Shown: one piece after another, positions 33,724 to 47,500 of the stretch | How positions within the stretch are numbered: the stretch's first letter is position 1 | How the letters are laid out: the number at the start of each line of letters is the position of its first letter | Source of the DNA: Euglena gracilis | Taxonomy: Eukaryota > Euglenida > Euglenophyceae > Euglenales | Length of the DNA stretch: 64,000 nucleotides | Direction: 5' to 3' | Assembly (NCBI GenBank): GCA_039621445.1 | Contig: CP154957.1 | Location: forward strand, 12,172,182-12,236,181 | Position numbers and translations under genes: made by a program | The notes under the pieces: model-generated | What the model was told of the DNA's origin: nothing | Database searches by the model: none | The model's input: only the letters and a program-made list of their open reading frames with translations

Positions 33724-36700
33724 CTTCTTCACCGTTACTGTCTCGAGGCAGAGCCCTGCTTGTGGACTCGACTCGTTGCAGTCTCTGTTGTAATGGAGGG
33801 CCACGTACATCCCCGGGTGTTTGTGGCACAGCCGGACGACATGGCGCAACCGTCGGGCGGAGGGGGACTGCCCGGGCTGGCACTTTCCCCCAAGCAGTCA
33901 GTGGCGGGGGCCAGCCTCAAACCAGGCTTTCTCTCGTGCCCATTTGACGCCTTCGGCCTTGGGGAGAGGCTTGGAATAGGTCTTCCTGGGGGGTGCCCAG
34001 AAGTTGGGGGTTCGCTCTCTGTTTTGGTTTGAACAGCAACCTTTTCTTCATGTCTTCATGGCAGAGCCTGCTTGCCCGTGGGGGGCCGTGGGGGGTTGTT
34101 GGCGGCGTTAGACGCACCCTCATCCCGTGCCTTCCTTAACGAAGCTGTTTCCAAAAAAAACAGCTCGGAAAACAAAGGGGACCCTCTCCTACCGCGGGCA
34201 AGCTCGAGTCTTGCTGACCCATCCACTACCCGGCCAGCCGTGGGCCCAGGTCGTGGAGGACGCCGGCCAGGATGGGGAAGGTCCAGTACACCACCACTCC
34301 GGCAGGGGGTGTTCGGCGTTTGGATCCTTCGACAAAAACAATTGGCCAAAGAAAAGGAAGATGTGTCAATGCCCGAAGCCCATTGGCATGTCCAGATAAC
34401 GTACTCCTCAGGTATAGCATGGGGGGGGGGTAACCTATATTTGGCTCCAAAACCCCGGTGCTTTTTGCCAGCGTTTGGCAGCAAGACCTTAATCTGTTTC
34501 AGTCGGAACGCCTGGGAACGGGGTTCAGCGGCCCAAATGGGGCCAATGCACGGGCCACATTCCAGCTGAGCCCGGGTCATACAAACCGGCCAGCGACGGA
34601 CCGGCACCGGCGACGCGGCCAAGCCCCCCCTGCACGCGGGCGTCCTGCGACCCCAACTCCCGCCCGCGCTGCAGCGCGCTGGCCTTGGCCAGCTGCGTGG
34701 CGGAGGGCAGGCGCCGACCGCGGGGATGGCGGAGTGGCTGTTGGTGGCAAACCAGCCAAGGATGGAAACAGGACACAGGATGAAAATGACGGGAACAGAA
34801 TGGGGGGGGAAACGTTCGAACATCCGCATGCCTCCCCCCATCAAAGAACCGGGGGGGGGGTGCTTCACAACGGGGGAAAATATGACTGCAAAAAAAAAAT
34901 CCAGCGCTTCCCACAATAAAACAGAAAAACTCAACTCATTTTGCAGGCCCGCCGTTGAACTTGCAGGCATTTGGTGGCAAAAATCAACAATATCTCACCA
35001 AACCAGGCTTCAGAAGTGGCCAAATTTCCAGAAATTTCTCTTCAAAACGCACACAAAATAAGCCTCCCCAAGAAGATGACCTTTCAAGATGGGTAAGAAC
35101 CGGGGGGTGTTTAGACAGGGGGAGGGTAAAATTCCAACCTATCCCCCCATGTGAGCCATCATGACCAATTAGCAGGAAAAAAAGTTTCTGCCCAAAGTCA
35201 GGAGGCCATACCAGAATAGTCCAGCGCCACTGAGAAGGTGGTGAGTCCCCACCGCGCCCCGCCCGAGCAGCCAAGCACACACCAGGAACCCAGACAGCGC
35301 AGGGAAGGCCTGGGCCCGGAGGAAGGCAGCCGGCCCGCTGGAGAACGGCGCGTCCGCTGGCAGCGCGACGTACCGGCCCTGCCAGGCCGGGGGCGTGTGG
35401 CGGGGGCAGGGCCGAGATGGGGGGTGGGGGGTGGCCAGGGATGGATGGGAACAGGCCCTCCCGGGGAGGGGGGGGCTGTGATTGCCGCTGGCTGCAGCCG
35501 GAAACGGTCCGTCCCCCGTGTGAGGGGCGGGGTCAGACCCAGCTTCCCCCCCTTTTCAGGCTTCCCAACCAGACCTCTGCTTCAGCATTTGCAGTGCACC
35601 TGTGGGGGGGGGGGAGGGGTGATTGGCTGAATTCGGCCAAATGAATTTTCCAGCGGTCCCCCCCCCCCACCACAAGGGGGTGTGCTGGCACCCCAGCCAG
35701 TGGAAAATGTTTTCCAGTAATACCGGCGCAAATAAATTTTTGATCCCCCCTCCCAAATGCCAGCAATGCCCTATTTCGCATTTTGGGAAATTATAGCAAA
35801 AAAAAAGGCACGTTAGAGCCCCATTTCCACAAATTAGTTTCTAGTGCGGGTGACCCACAGAACCCCCCGACGAGAACGTACGAAAAATTGTTGCCAGGGT
35901 TTTCTTCCATTGAATCAAACGTTTCAGGAAAACCAAAAGGAAACGAAAAAAAAAAGCAAAACAAAACATCCAATTGATTGTTTTATGCAAAAAAAAATAG
36001 CTTCAGGAAAAGCAGTTCCTTGAGGCTTCCTTTGTCGTGACCAAAACTTAAAACAAAAAATTGCAGCAGAAAAAAAGCAAAAAATTTGTAATTTTTTAAA
36101 TGAGAACAAAAACAGAAAATTTGGTGTTGCCTTTATCTTCATTTTTGATTCAAATTTTTTTCAGAAAAAGAACCATGTACCTGTTTTCATTTTTGGCTGA
36201 TATTTTAATTTTTTGAGCATGCAGTGAAAGCTGCACAGGTGTGTCTGTGTGTGTGCACAGGCGCTCGTGTTGCCTAAATGTGATTAATTTAATTTTTGAT
36301 GCCTTTTGGAAATCATTTCCCATCCCCAGCTGGGGTGAGCTATTATCAGGGAACATTTGATGAAACAATATTTCACTGAAAACCAACAGAAATAATGGGG
36401 CTATCAATAAAGCAGAGCGTTGCGAAGAGTGTTCAATCTCACGAGCTGGTGGGAGCAGCTTCTGCAGAAAATCTGCAGATAGAACTTCTTTGGCACAGCT
36501 GCGCTTACAACATGAGAGAGGAAACTTGCAGTTGTACTCAGCAGACATGATTGAAAGGAGGAAATAAGCACATAGAGTTCCAGTACCCCCCCTTGTCTAA
36601 GCACCGGAAAAGATGGGTAAGAACCGGGGTGGTGGTGCCTATTTTCCCAAAATATGGGTAAGAACGAGGGGGATGGTGCTTAGACAAGGGGGAAAAATTT

Positions 36701-39700
36701 AACTCCAAAAAAAAATCCGGCGCTTCGCGCCGAAAAAGAAAAAAATTCCCTTATTTTGGAGGTCCACTGTTAAACTTACACACACTTGGATGCAGAAATC
36801 AACAATACCTCACCAAATCAGGTCTCAGAAGTTGCAGAGATATCGAAATTTTTGAGAAATTTCCTTTCAAAATGCACACAAAATAAACCTCCCCGTGACG
36901 ATGACCTTTGAAAAGATGGGTAAGAACCGGGGGGGGGGGGTGCTTAGACAAGGGTGGTGCTTAGACAGGGGGGGGGGGGAGGTAAATGGACCCATTGTGG
37001 TATTATATTCCTCCAAGAAACTACAATTTGGAAAGAGTGATTCAAAATTAAAAACAGCGCGACAATGAAAAAGGAAATAACCAACAAACCACTGTCCCTT
37101 TTCATTAACCCCGTTTCCAAAACTATTTCGAAAAAATACAAACATCCAGTTTAGACAGGCCATGTTGGCCTGAACGGGATATATTTGGGTTCCAAATTCA
37201 CTCCAATGTCCTGAGGGAGACAATACGCTGGGGGGGGGGGGGTTGGCAGCGGCAGAAAAGAGGGGATGAGCATGTGGGGGACACACTAAACTGGGGAGTA
37301 GGATGAGAAGCAGGGAGGTTTGTATCAGAATTCTTTTTAAGACCCTTGGGGGGACAGGGGGTCCCCCCAACCACCCAGCCTCGCGTGGGACCCCCCAAGG
37401 GGGGATCCCCAAAATCGGGCTGCCTGAGGGCATTTTCCCCCCAAAAAAATTTTTGGCGCTTCGTGCCAAAACCCAAACTCGGGCCTCTGCCCCCGGGGGG
37501 GGGGGTCCAGCCCTGGACCCCCCCCCGAGGTCTTCTGACTTAAAAAGAAGCCTGGTTCGTTTGTATATGCAAAGGGTACGGACATTTGCAAATGAGGTGG
37601 TTCCAAAAGCGCAGCAAGCGCACGGGTGGGCGATCACGACGATGTCCGGCCACGCCTCGCCAGGCCGGAAGAGGAAATCCACCAGGGCCCACGCGTTGCG
37701 CTCATGCAGTGCACCGTCCGGCACAGAGTTTATCTTAAAGGCTCCCAGGGTCCCTGGCTGGAAAAGCTAAGCCCCCCACAGGGGGGGGGGGTCCGGCCGG
37801 GTAGCAGCTGAATCCAGGTGAAAAAACTCCCATTCAAATGCGCAGTGCCCAAAGGGTGCGCAATGTTGACATGACTCCAAAAATGAATCCAAAAAGCACG
37901 CAACCCCCAAAAGAGCCGTTTTACCCTGAACTGATTTCAGAGAGTGCCAAAAAAAAGTGCGCACTTGAAACTAAGGTCCAAAAACTAAAAAACCGCCATA
38001 CACTTAAATTGGGGGGGTTACCCAAGAAATTGCAAACAAAAGGTCCGAATTCAGCTTGATTGGGATATTGTAGGCCAAAATATGGAGGTGAAAACCCCTC
38101 AAAAAATAAAAATGCCAATTTGGCCATTTTGACCCCCTTCATTCCAAAACTTTCGGCGCACCGAAATTTCTGCGATCCAGCCAAGCTTCAGGTCTGGCCC
38201 AACTTTATTTCAGCACTCCCCCCACACAATAAACACAGCCCAGCTGGGAGCCACCGGGTGGAAAAAAAGGTGCTGACTTGCTGGACCCGGGTCCCCTCTG
38301 GCTTAAGACAACCCCTGGTCCGGCACCACCACGTGGTTCATGTGGCACACCGTCTCATTCTCCGCCAAGGGCATACTTACCGTCAGACTCCTTCTATGGT
38401 TTTCTTAATTTTTAATAAAATAATTGATCTTATTATATTATATATTATTAATATCTAATAATAAATTTATTAATTGATTAATTAATTTGTTGCTGAATTT
38501 ATTGCTGTTTATCACTTTGGGTTTACGCTGTTGGTGCCTGCCTCAAGCAAAAACTCCTCGGAGAGGTCGGTTTGGGTTCCTGGTGGGTCCGACCCTTTTC
38601 CTTGAACATCCCTCAGATCCAGGGGCTGTGTGCAAGCACAACCCCCACGACCCCCCCCACACCACAGTGGTCCACACCATTGTGTGTGGGATAAGTGCAA
38701 AAGGCGAGCTCCACCGAAGCCGGGTGTCTTCTGTGTTCTGCCCCGGGAAATGACGGCGACCCTAAACCAGAGAGGCGGGGGCAGGGCCGGAGGAGCCCGA
38801 CCACCTCAGGAGGCCCCCGTCCTCCTTGCCGACAGAGAAGCGCCAGTCTGCATACGTGAGACGGAGGCGGTTGAGGTGGAAGTCAGTCCATCCCCAACAC
38901 TTGAGGCCGGGGAGCGTCCTGATGGGGGGGGGGGGGCGGTGGAGGTGTTTGGAAAGGTCTGGTGGGATTGGTCGGCACAGAAAGAAAAATTCCATCTGCA
39001 TCAACATGAAAACTTTTGTCACTCTACTCCAGCCCTCGACAATAATTGTCGTTCCGCAGCTGCTTTTGTGGGCTGTGCGAGAATTGCTGAGGGGTCAAAG
39101 TCATTTTACAAAAAGCAAACCTGGTGTTCTGAGATGGCGTTCCACGACCCTGAGTGTCCCATTTCAAAAAAAAAAAGTATTGGAACTGCACCGAAAAAAA
39201 TACCCATGATGCCAGGTGGGCACGACAGGTGGCTGCTCACCGGGCGTATGTCACAGAATCAGACAGCCCCTCCTTCTGGTGGGGTTGAAGGAGTAGGTCC
39301 AGCATGCTGAGGAAGATGCCGCGGAAGGCGGGTGCCGGCAAACAAGTTTGATCATGCCGCGATATGTTTGATTCCTCCAATGTGGAAGGTGTCCTTAGCT
39401 TTTCAGGGGACATAAAGCTGTACAGAAAGGTTTGGTGAGGTGGGGGTTAAACCCCCCACCCAGGGGTGGAGGCAGGGGAACGACCCTCCACCAACCATAA
39501 TAAAATGAATTCCCTTGGGGTCGGCGGCACCATCGGAGAGTTTTGGTTTAAAAATTGGTGCCCCTGGAAAATCAAAACCAGGGGGAGGGAGTTGACCCCC
39601 CATCACCCACCAGGATGGGGGCAGTGGGAGGGGTCGACACCCCACCGCCCATTTATTGGGTTTCTGGGATTGGAGCCCGGGGGACAACTGGTTTATCATG

Positions 39701-42700
39701 CAGTGTATGTTTTACCCTCGTATTGTTGTGTGACAAGTCAGTGTGGGGCAATTGGTAGGAGCCACTTTTTCCCGTGGAGGTGGACGGTCTGCACCACCAC
39801 CCCAAAAATGAGATAACTTCCCTTCGAGGAAACCCAGTCGGCACGACCCCCCCCCCCCAGCCCTATTTGGGTCACCAACCAAAAAAATATGCACTGGTGA
39901 GAGCCAGGGACAGCTTTCTCTCACCACCAAAGGATTCCTGGGTTGATGGAACGCGCCTGCTGCGCTGTATGGAGTTGCCCATCACCACGATCCATTTGTC
40001 CGAGGTGTGGGAAGCCGCCAGGAGCTGGTCATATGGGGTCGGGCCCACACAGCTGGAGAAAAAAAAACGCAATGCATCGTCATGCACACCAAGAAAAGAA
40101 CCAGAGTCCATCGGTCCTAACCCTAACCCTACACCTTCACTAACCCCAGGGTCCCGTGCCTAACCCTTGAAACCCCTCCCCCAGGGGGGGTATTAAACTT
40201 CCCACTTAGCTCTTACGCAGGCAATGAAGTTAGCCCTAACTTTAGGGCTAACAATCCTAACTCTATGCCTTCAATAACCCCATGGTCGCATGGACCACAT
40301 GGTGGAAAGTTTTGGAACTGATGGGTGTGGTACTTAACTTCCCACTTGCCACATATACATAAACATATAGGCATACACTACATATGCACGTCTACATCTC
40401 CAACATACTACATCTACATACGCATGTACAAAGGAAAACATGCTGTTCTCGCAAAAATTCCAGGAAAAAAATGTGTTGAGACCTTCAAATGCATCAGGAA
40501 AAAAACTGATTGTGGATGTGTATTATGTGTATGCAAATGTGAAGGGGTAGGGAGCAGGGTTCGATATAAGGACAGGTGGGGGGGTGGTCCGGACCCCCCC
40601 CCTGCGGGCCAGGAGGGGGGGGGGTGGGGGGGACACCCCCCCCACCTAAACAGGTGCGCGGTCAGGGTGGCCGAAAATTTTTGACCCCCCAAAACGACCA
40701 AAAGTGCCATTTTGGGCACTTTTTGGGCAAAAATGTGCCAAAAATGCAAAAAAAATTTCGGCGCAAAGCGCAGGAGGAAAAAATTGACCCTTTTTGGGGG
40801 GGGTCCCGGGTACCCCCCCCCGAGGGTCGGTCTGGACCCCCCTGGCAGGTGGGTGGGGGGGGGGGGGTCCGGACCCCCCCCCTGCGGGCCAGGAGGGGGG
40901 GGTGTGGGGGGGACACCCCCCCCACCTAAACCATGTACGCCCTCCTTATATCAAACCCTGCTGGGGAGATCATGTGTTCCAGGGCCAGAAAAGAGAAATC
41001 ACAAAGGTGTGGGTGCCGGGTGAGAAGATGTCGAAAGAACAATTGTGATCAGAAGGAGACAGTCGACATTGGCAGAAAAAGATATCCCTTGTCTGCGTGG
41101 TGTTTCCTTTGAGTGCTTGGGGGGCAATGCAATGACCTCAGGGTTCAGTTGGAAAAACAGCCATATTTCCGACTCCTTGCGTTGTTTGATGGTCCACTTC
41201 CCCAACTCCTTTCTTATGCACACATGCAGTGCCATAATCCCCTCTTCAAACCAGAAACCAACCAGAAAGACAACTTTTTGTCAAGTTATTGGGTCAGGGA
41301 ACCATCCCCATGCCAATGTCATGTGGTTGAATGCACACCTTTGTATTCATTCGTAACACTGTGGTGCGTGGGTGGTGGGTGGGTGGGTGGGTGGGTGGGT
41401 GGGTGAGTGGGCGTTGTGTGTGTTTGCTTGTGTTTGCGCAGGCACGTGTGTGTTCGCAGATCAACCTCGCGCCAGATTAGACTTGATTTGCTGGACAATG
41501 AATTGTGAGACGATGTGCCATGCTTTCTGCCTGAAACCCAAATCACAACCTCGAAAGGTTTCTCTCCCCTGTCCCGAGTTGATTCTGGCGTGGGGTCACT
41601 TCACCTGTCACCGCCTGCCTTCGGGGCTGGTAAACCCAGCCGTTCCGTAGCACGTTGCCCTGGTGGCTAGGGACCCGGGAAGAAACCCAGCCGCCGTCCA
41701 GCCATCCATCGCCCACTCGCCAACCATCAGGGGCAGGCGTTGCAGTGCCCAATCGCATTACCGGGTTCTGTTTGCACTTCTTCACAAAATTACCCAGGGC
41801 TGTTAACCAATTTCTTGAGAAACAATGCTGCAACTGTCTGCTGGCACTGGGTGCACAGAATGCTGGCCCCAAGTGCCAAAAACCAACACCCCCCGTGCCC
41901 AAAATACTTACACCATATTGGTGCTCATTACTGAGGACCCCCAAGAATCAGCAGATCGTCATCCTGTTGTGGGATTTGGGGTAAGTTCCAGGATTGGACA
42001 CTGGTGATTCATTGCCAAACAAAGCTATCAAAGACCAAAAAAAAATCTCAAAACTCACGAAACACATGGCAAAAATTATCAAACACAAACGAACATTTGT
42101 GTTTGACCTTCAAAGCTCCTCAATCCAAAGAGACATGAAATCACAACTCCATCTAGCAAATTTGGGCGAACTGGAGAGAAAACCAGTCACCGACTGCCTA
42201 CCCCCCCCCCCAGGAGGCTGGTCACTTGGAACAGCCACTTGGGTCAAACCCCCAAAAAATTTTTGGGGCGCCTTTTTATGCCAGGGCGGCCACTTTCGGT
42301 TGATCCTACCCCACCCCAGGGTTTGGAGCCAAAAGCCAATCAGTCACTGCGGGGATGGGGTCAGACACACCTTAAGCAGTGGCATGTTTGGCACCCAACC
42401 CGTTGCATGTTTGGTGCACGATGGCCTTAAATGGCCTCCCAATCTTCTGTTTTTGTCAGAGTGATGCGCAAATTGTGCGCTCATCCGTTTCATTGCTGCA
42501 GAAGCCTGGCTGGTTGTCAAACATCGAGGGAGGAGCTCAGGCGACGTGATGGCTGCGGCCGGATCGCCAGTGACAGTGAGGAGGAAAGGACTGCCCGGCA
42601 GAGCAGCGTGTTGATCAATGCCAAGCAACAGTGGACTCTGCATCTGAATGTGAGCATTCTTCGGTTTATATGTCGTGCATGGACGTTACAGAGATCCTCG

Positions 42701-44460
42701 TGCATCGAAACATCCACCCCACAGAACTTTTTGATCTAGTTCTTTTCTATCATCTTTCTTCGCAAAATCAGATGGCCGTTTTTGATTTTGAGCAACAACA
42801 CCAAAAAAAAACTTTTGTTTTCCAAATGCATGGCCATGCAACAATACAACCTCCATTATGAACGATGAAGAATATTGCTTTCATTGTTCACAAAACAAAA
42901 TTTTTGTCCCAATGGAATTTGGGAATATTTGACATAGACTTCTGAAGTGACGATGTAGCACAATACTTGTTGCCTCGTCACCAGAGATTCCGTTAACAAT
43001 TCATCCATCCATCCATCCATCCAGCTATTTCACAATCAAAGTTGTTGAGGGGGTCTCCCCAAGCATTCTTAAACTCATTTCCACCCCCAAACAGGCCATT
43101 GCTGCTTGGTTATGGCCACAACGCTTTGGATTTCGGTGGTTGGAACGTTAACAGGACCTCCAGTGAGGCAGGTTGGAGCAAAGAAGTGGTCTTCCAAAAT
43201 ATGACAAAAACAAAAACGCCGTGATTAGGGATTTTTACCCCCTCCCCCTTGCCCACCGACCAGGTTCCTACAACCCCCGACCAGGGGGTGGTCATACGCA
43301 CCCCCGGACCTGCAACCCCCGACCTGCAACCCCTGACCAGGGGGTGGTCATACAACTAGGTGCCAAAATAACCCTATTTTCCTGAGTTACCCACAACCCC
43401 TGTCCAGGGGGGCGTGACCGACATCCCCTGGTCGGTATTTAGGGGTGGTCGTCGAGGGTAAGACCGGGCCCCCGACCAACCCAGGGGTAGCCCCACCAGG
43501 GGTTTTGGGCGGCAAGTTTTGTCCGCCGCACCCGGGGGGGGGGGGGGTTCCTCAGAGGGAGGTTTCTTCTATTTTCTGCACAAAGTCTCATTTTTGGCAC
43601 CGTCCTACATTCAAAAATCTTTGATTGTGATGGTAAACAAAAGAGTTGGCAAGCGTTGGGGGGGGGTGGAGACGGGCCAGAATTGAAGTTAAGCTCTGGG
43701 CATAAAAAAACAAGCAATCCACCTGAGCCAAAATGTCACTCAGGATGAATTACAAAAGGTAAAAGCACTATCTGGGTCGACAAAATATCCAGCCAAATTT
43801 GGATCCCTCGCTAACGGTATTGAAATTCGTCAGAATAGGGACGTGAGAGGTGTGGTGCCTGTCACTTGGTTGCATTTTCGAATTGTCATTTGTGGAAAAT
43901 TTTTCTGATGCTAAAATCAGGATGAACTCAACGACCTAGGGTGGAGGGATGGGAAAATGAGACATCAGCAATCCGAAACCACCAGTTCTCACCCCAAGCT
44001 GTTACAGAGCCGGCGTGGAGCACACATTTTTTTGGGGACGTAGTCCCTCTGTGCTGTATTTCAAGTGGTTTGAAAGAGGATGACGACGATGACACAGGGT
44101 TGGGCAATAAACCGTCATTATCAAGGTCAAGCGATTGGCCACGATTAATTGGGGGGTCTAGAATCAATTAATCCACATTGGCAGTGCACACAGCCTTGCC
44201 ATCTTCCTTGGAGAAATGCTCCCAAGCCCGGGACATTTTCAAAGAAAAAAAGAGGCAATTAACTTGGAGGTCACAAAAATTAACCAATTTTGGATTACCT
44301 GAGGCTAATTGTCCCCCCCTCTTGTGGGGTCACAAGCAGTTAACCGTTTTTTTTAATTAACCACCCAACCTTGGATGGCGACAACGACGACGGCGACGAC
44401 GATGATGACGATGATGATGATGATGACGATGATGATGATGACGATGATGATGATGATGAC

Positions 44461-44552
<92 letters not shown>

Positions 44553-44554
44553 CG

Positions 44555-44588
<34 letters not shown>

Positions 44589-47500
44589 CGCCCACAAAAA
44601 CAAGAAGAACAGGAAAAAGAAAACTGACGGATGGCCCCTGTGACTCTAAAAACCATTGCACTTATTTAGAGTACTTTTTGCACACTCCCAGTCAAAAAAG
44701 ACATGTTCTACGTTTGAATACAAAATCATTATATTACATTTTGGGGGACAATACGGAAAGCAAATTTCCACGGGACGAATTTTTTCCCTCTCCACATGTT
44801 TTGCTTGCAAAAAGTTTGTTCAATGAGGGGGGAAAAGGGGTCATGAAAATATGCAATGCAAAAATAAAAACACAAATGAATGTCCATGTGAAGTTTGTTG
44901 AAACCTGTTGTGTTGGAAAATTGAAATTTTTTAATGAAAAAAATGTAAAGATTTTTGCCTCATCCAGGAAAAAAAATGTTCATTGTACAACACAATGCAT
45001 AATTTGAACAGTCATTCCAGTATTCCAGTGAAAATCATACAACTTTTAAAAATAGAAACCATACAAGCAAGAGGAAAAGAGTGCCTTGCGCACATTTTCA
45101 AAAAAAATCAAAAAAACCAGTGGAAATTGCTGCAAACTTGGTTGTTTGCGAGTCATGCAAACTTGTCTTTTTTCACCTAAAAAGACTCAATGACTTAAAA
45201 TGGGAAAAAAAATGGTCCAGAACAGTGAGAATGGAACTTTGGCTTGATGGGGATTCTGGTTGAGGAGCAGCAGTTTCATGTGCAATCATGGGGGGGTCAG
45301 AGGGGGTCACAGGGTGGGAGAGCCCACTATGTGTAAGATGGGGGCAAAAACTGGGGAACTTTTCTCCTTTCTTGTTCACATGCGGGCACAATTTTTTGGA
45401 GTGAAACAACATTCTCCAAAAAACTCATTGATAAGCCCTTGTGCAACTGAGGCGGAAGAAGGCTTGGGATGCCAAATCTCCAACCTTTCTTGAATATTTG
45501 AAAAACTTCATCATCTTAAATCTCTGAGTTGCTATCTTCTTTCAATTTTGGGTGTTGCGCTTGCGTTGCACAAATACTCCTGAAGGTGCGATGCAAACTC
45601 CTCCAATGTCGGGGTCACAGGTGCCATAGGGTGTGGGTCACAGAGGGTCACAAGGTCACACCCCCAGAGGAAAAAAAGTCAAAACAGCAGCTCAAGAAAT
45701 GCAAAAAAAAAATTTTCATGCCATCCATTTTTATTATCCATAAATGCAAGTGCGCAAGCAACATGGAAAAACCCTGAAAATTTTGGAATTTGCATTTTAT
45801 GTTTCCATTTTAGGATGTATGTGTGCTTGCACAATTGGCTGCATTGCAACCCAAACACACGCTCCACCTTTTCAGGAATGAATCCAACAATCGAGTCCAA
45901 GAGAGTTCCTGGGTGGTATTTCCCAGACCAAATCTCCTCCACATACAGCTTGTATTCACCAACGCCAGGCAGCTTTCAACTCAGCTCACCCCGCACAACA
46001 CCCTAAAGCTTGTCTGAAGCCAAAACACCCACTTCAAGCATTTTTCCTGAGGCAGGGTTGGACAATTAACCATCTTCAAGGTCAAGCGATCGGCCATAAT
46101 TTATTGGGGGTCTGGCGTCAATTACCAATTTGTATTACCATTTTTTTTTATTACAGCCAACCTCCAAAATATTGGCCCCAAGTGCCCAAAACCCTGGTCC
46201 AGCCCCCCCGGGGGGGTACTGCAATCCCTTAAGCAAATGCCTGGTCGGACCCCCAAGGGGGGGGGGGTCCGCCGCGCAGACAGCCAAAATTTTCCAAAAA
46301 AAATTTCATTGGTATGGTTCGGCATGCCGTGCCGAGGGGGGTCGGTTGACCGGGGGGGGGGGGGGGGTACCATTTTGTCGTGCCAAGGCGGTCCGACCAC
46401 CGGGGGTTCCAAGGGGATGAAAGGAAATAGGCAGGCAAAGGGCTAAGAAAATTACATTAAAATTGCCAAGGGGCCAAAATTTTGGGAACTTGAGGCCAGG
46501 GTTTTGGGCACCAGGGGCCAAAATTTTGGGCACCAGGGAGTGGAAAATTTTTTGGGACCCCCAAAAATGGCCAAAAATGCCTGTTTTTTGGCCATTTTTG
46601 GGAATTTTTGGAACAAAATCAGCCCAAAACCTGTTAAAAACCTCATTTTTCCACCCCCCCCTGGGTGGAGCTAGTCCACTTTTTCCGGTGTCTAGCCGAT
46701 TGGCTAGCCAGTACCCCCCCCCCGGGGGTCCTTAAGCAAATGCCTGGGTCCGACGCCCTCGACGCAGCAAGATGGGTACCCCTGGTGGCTGAGGGTCCTC
46801 ATCAGACGTGCCGAACCTCCCTCCCAATTTTTCAGCACCTATGCCTGTCCGCCCCATGCGTCTTTGGCCTTTTTTGGGGGGGCTGGGGCCAACGTTTTGG
46901 GTTACGAGTGCCAATATTAATGGTACTTGGGGCCAATGTTTTTGGGATGAGGGGCCTGGGTTTTGGGACTTGGGGCCAAATTTCTGAGACGAGGTGCCAA
47001 CATTTTGGAGGTTAGCTGTACCTGTGCCTTTCCCTCGGTTAATTTTGATTAATCGTCACTGAATCCACTTTTTCCCCCAAAACAATATCTTCCTTCTTGG
47101 AGAAATGTTCAAAAGTTCGGGACATTTCTTCTTTTACAAAGAAAAAAGAAGTGATCAACTGAGGGGGTCGCAAACAATGCTCCAATTTTTGATTACCATG
47201 CCCCTCCCCCTAGTTAGTCACCACGCCCCTATAAGTCACCCTTGTGCCCCCAGGCAAAAAAACAATTTTTTCGAAGGGAAATATTTTTTTTTAAAAAACA
47301 CCAAATTTGGCCGTAAGAATTTTTTGCTGGTTGCCATTCATGAAAAATGCCTTGGAATGCCCCCAAAAAACTTTAAAACCCCCAAGACTTGGGGCAGGGG
47401 GCAAAATTTGGGCATAAATTGCCCCCCCTCCCCGAGTTAGTCACCCCCCCCCTATTAGTCACCCTTGGCCAATTTCCCCTCCCAAGCAGGTGACCAACTG

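Noticed and set aside
40116-40290. Telomere or subtelomere
   Set aside because: Only about two TTAGGG-type units with diverged neighbours, and the PC-esterase gene continues across it.
44371-44643. Long poly-Asp, poly-Ser, poly-Ile and poly-Met open frames
   Set aside because: All are six-frame readings of one GAY trinucleotide array with no flanking coding signal.
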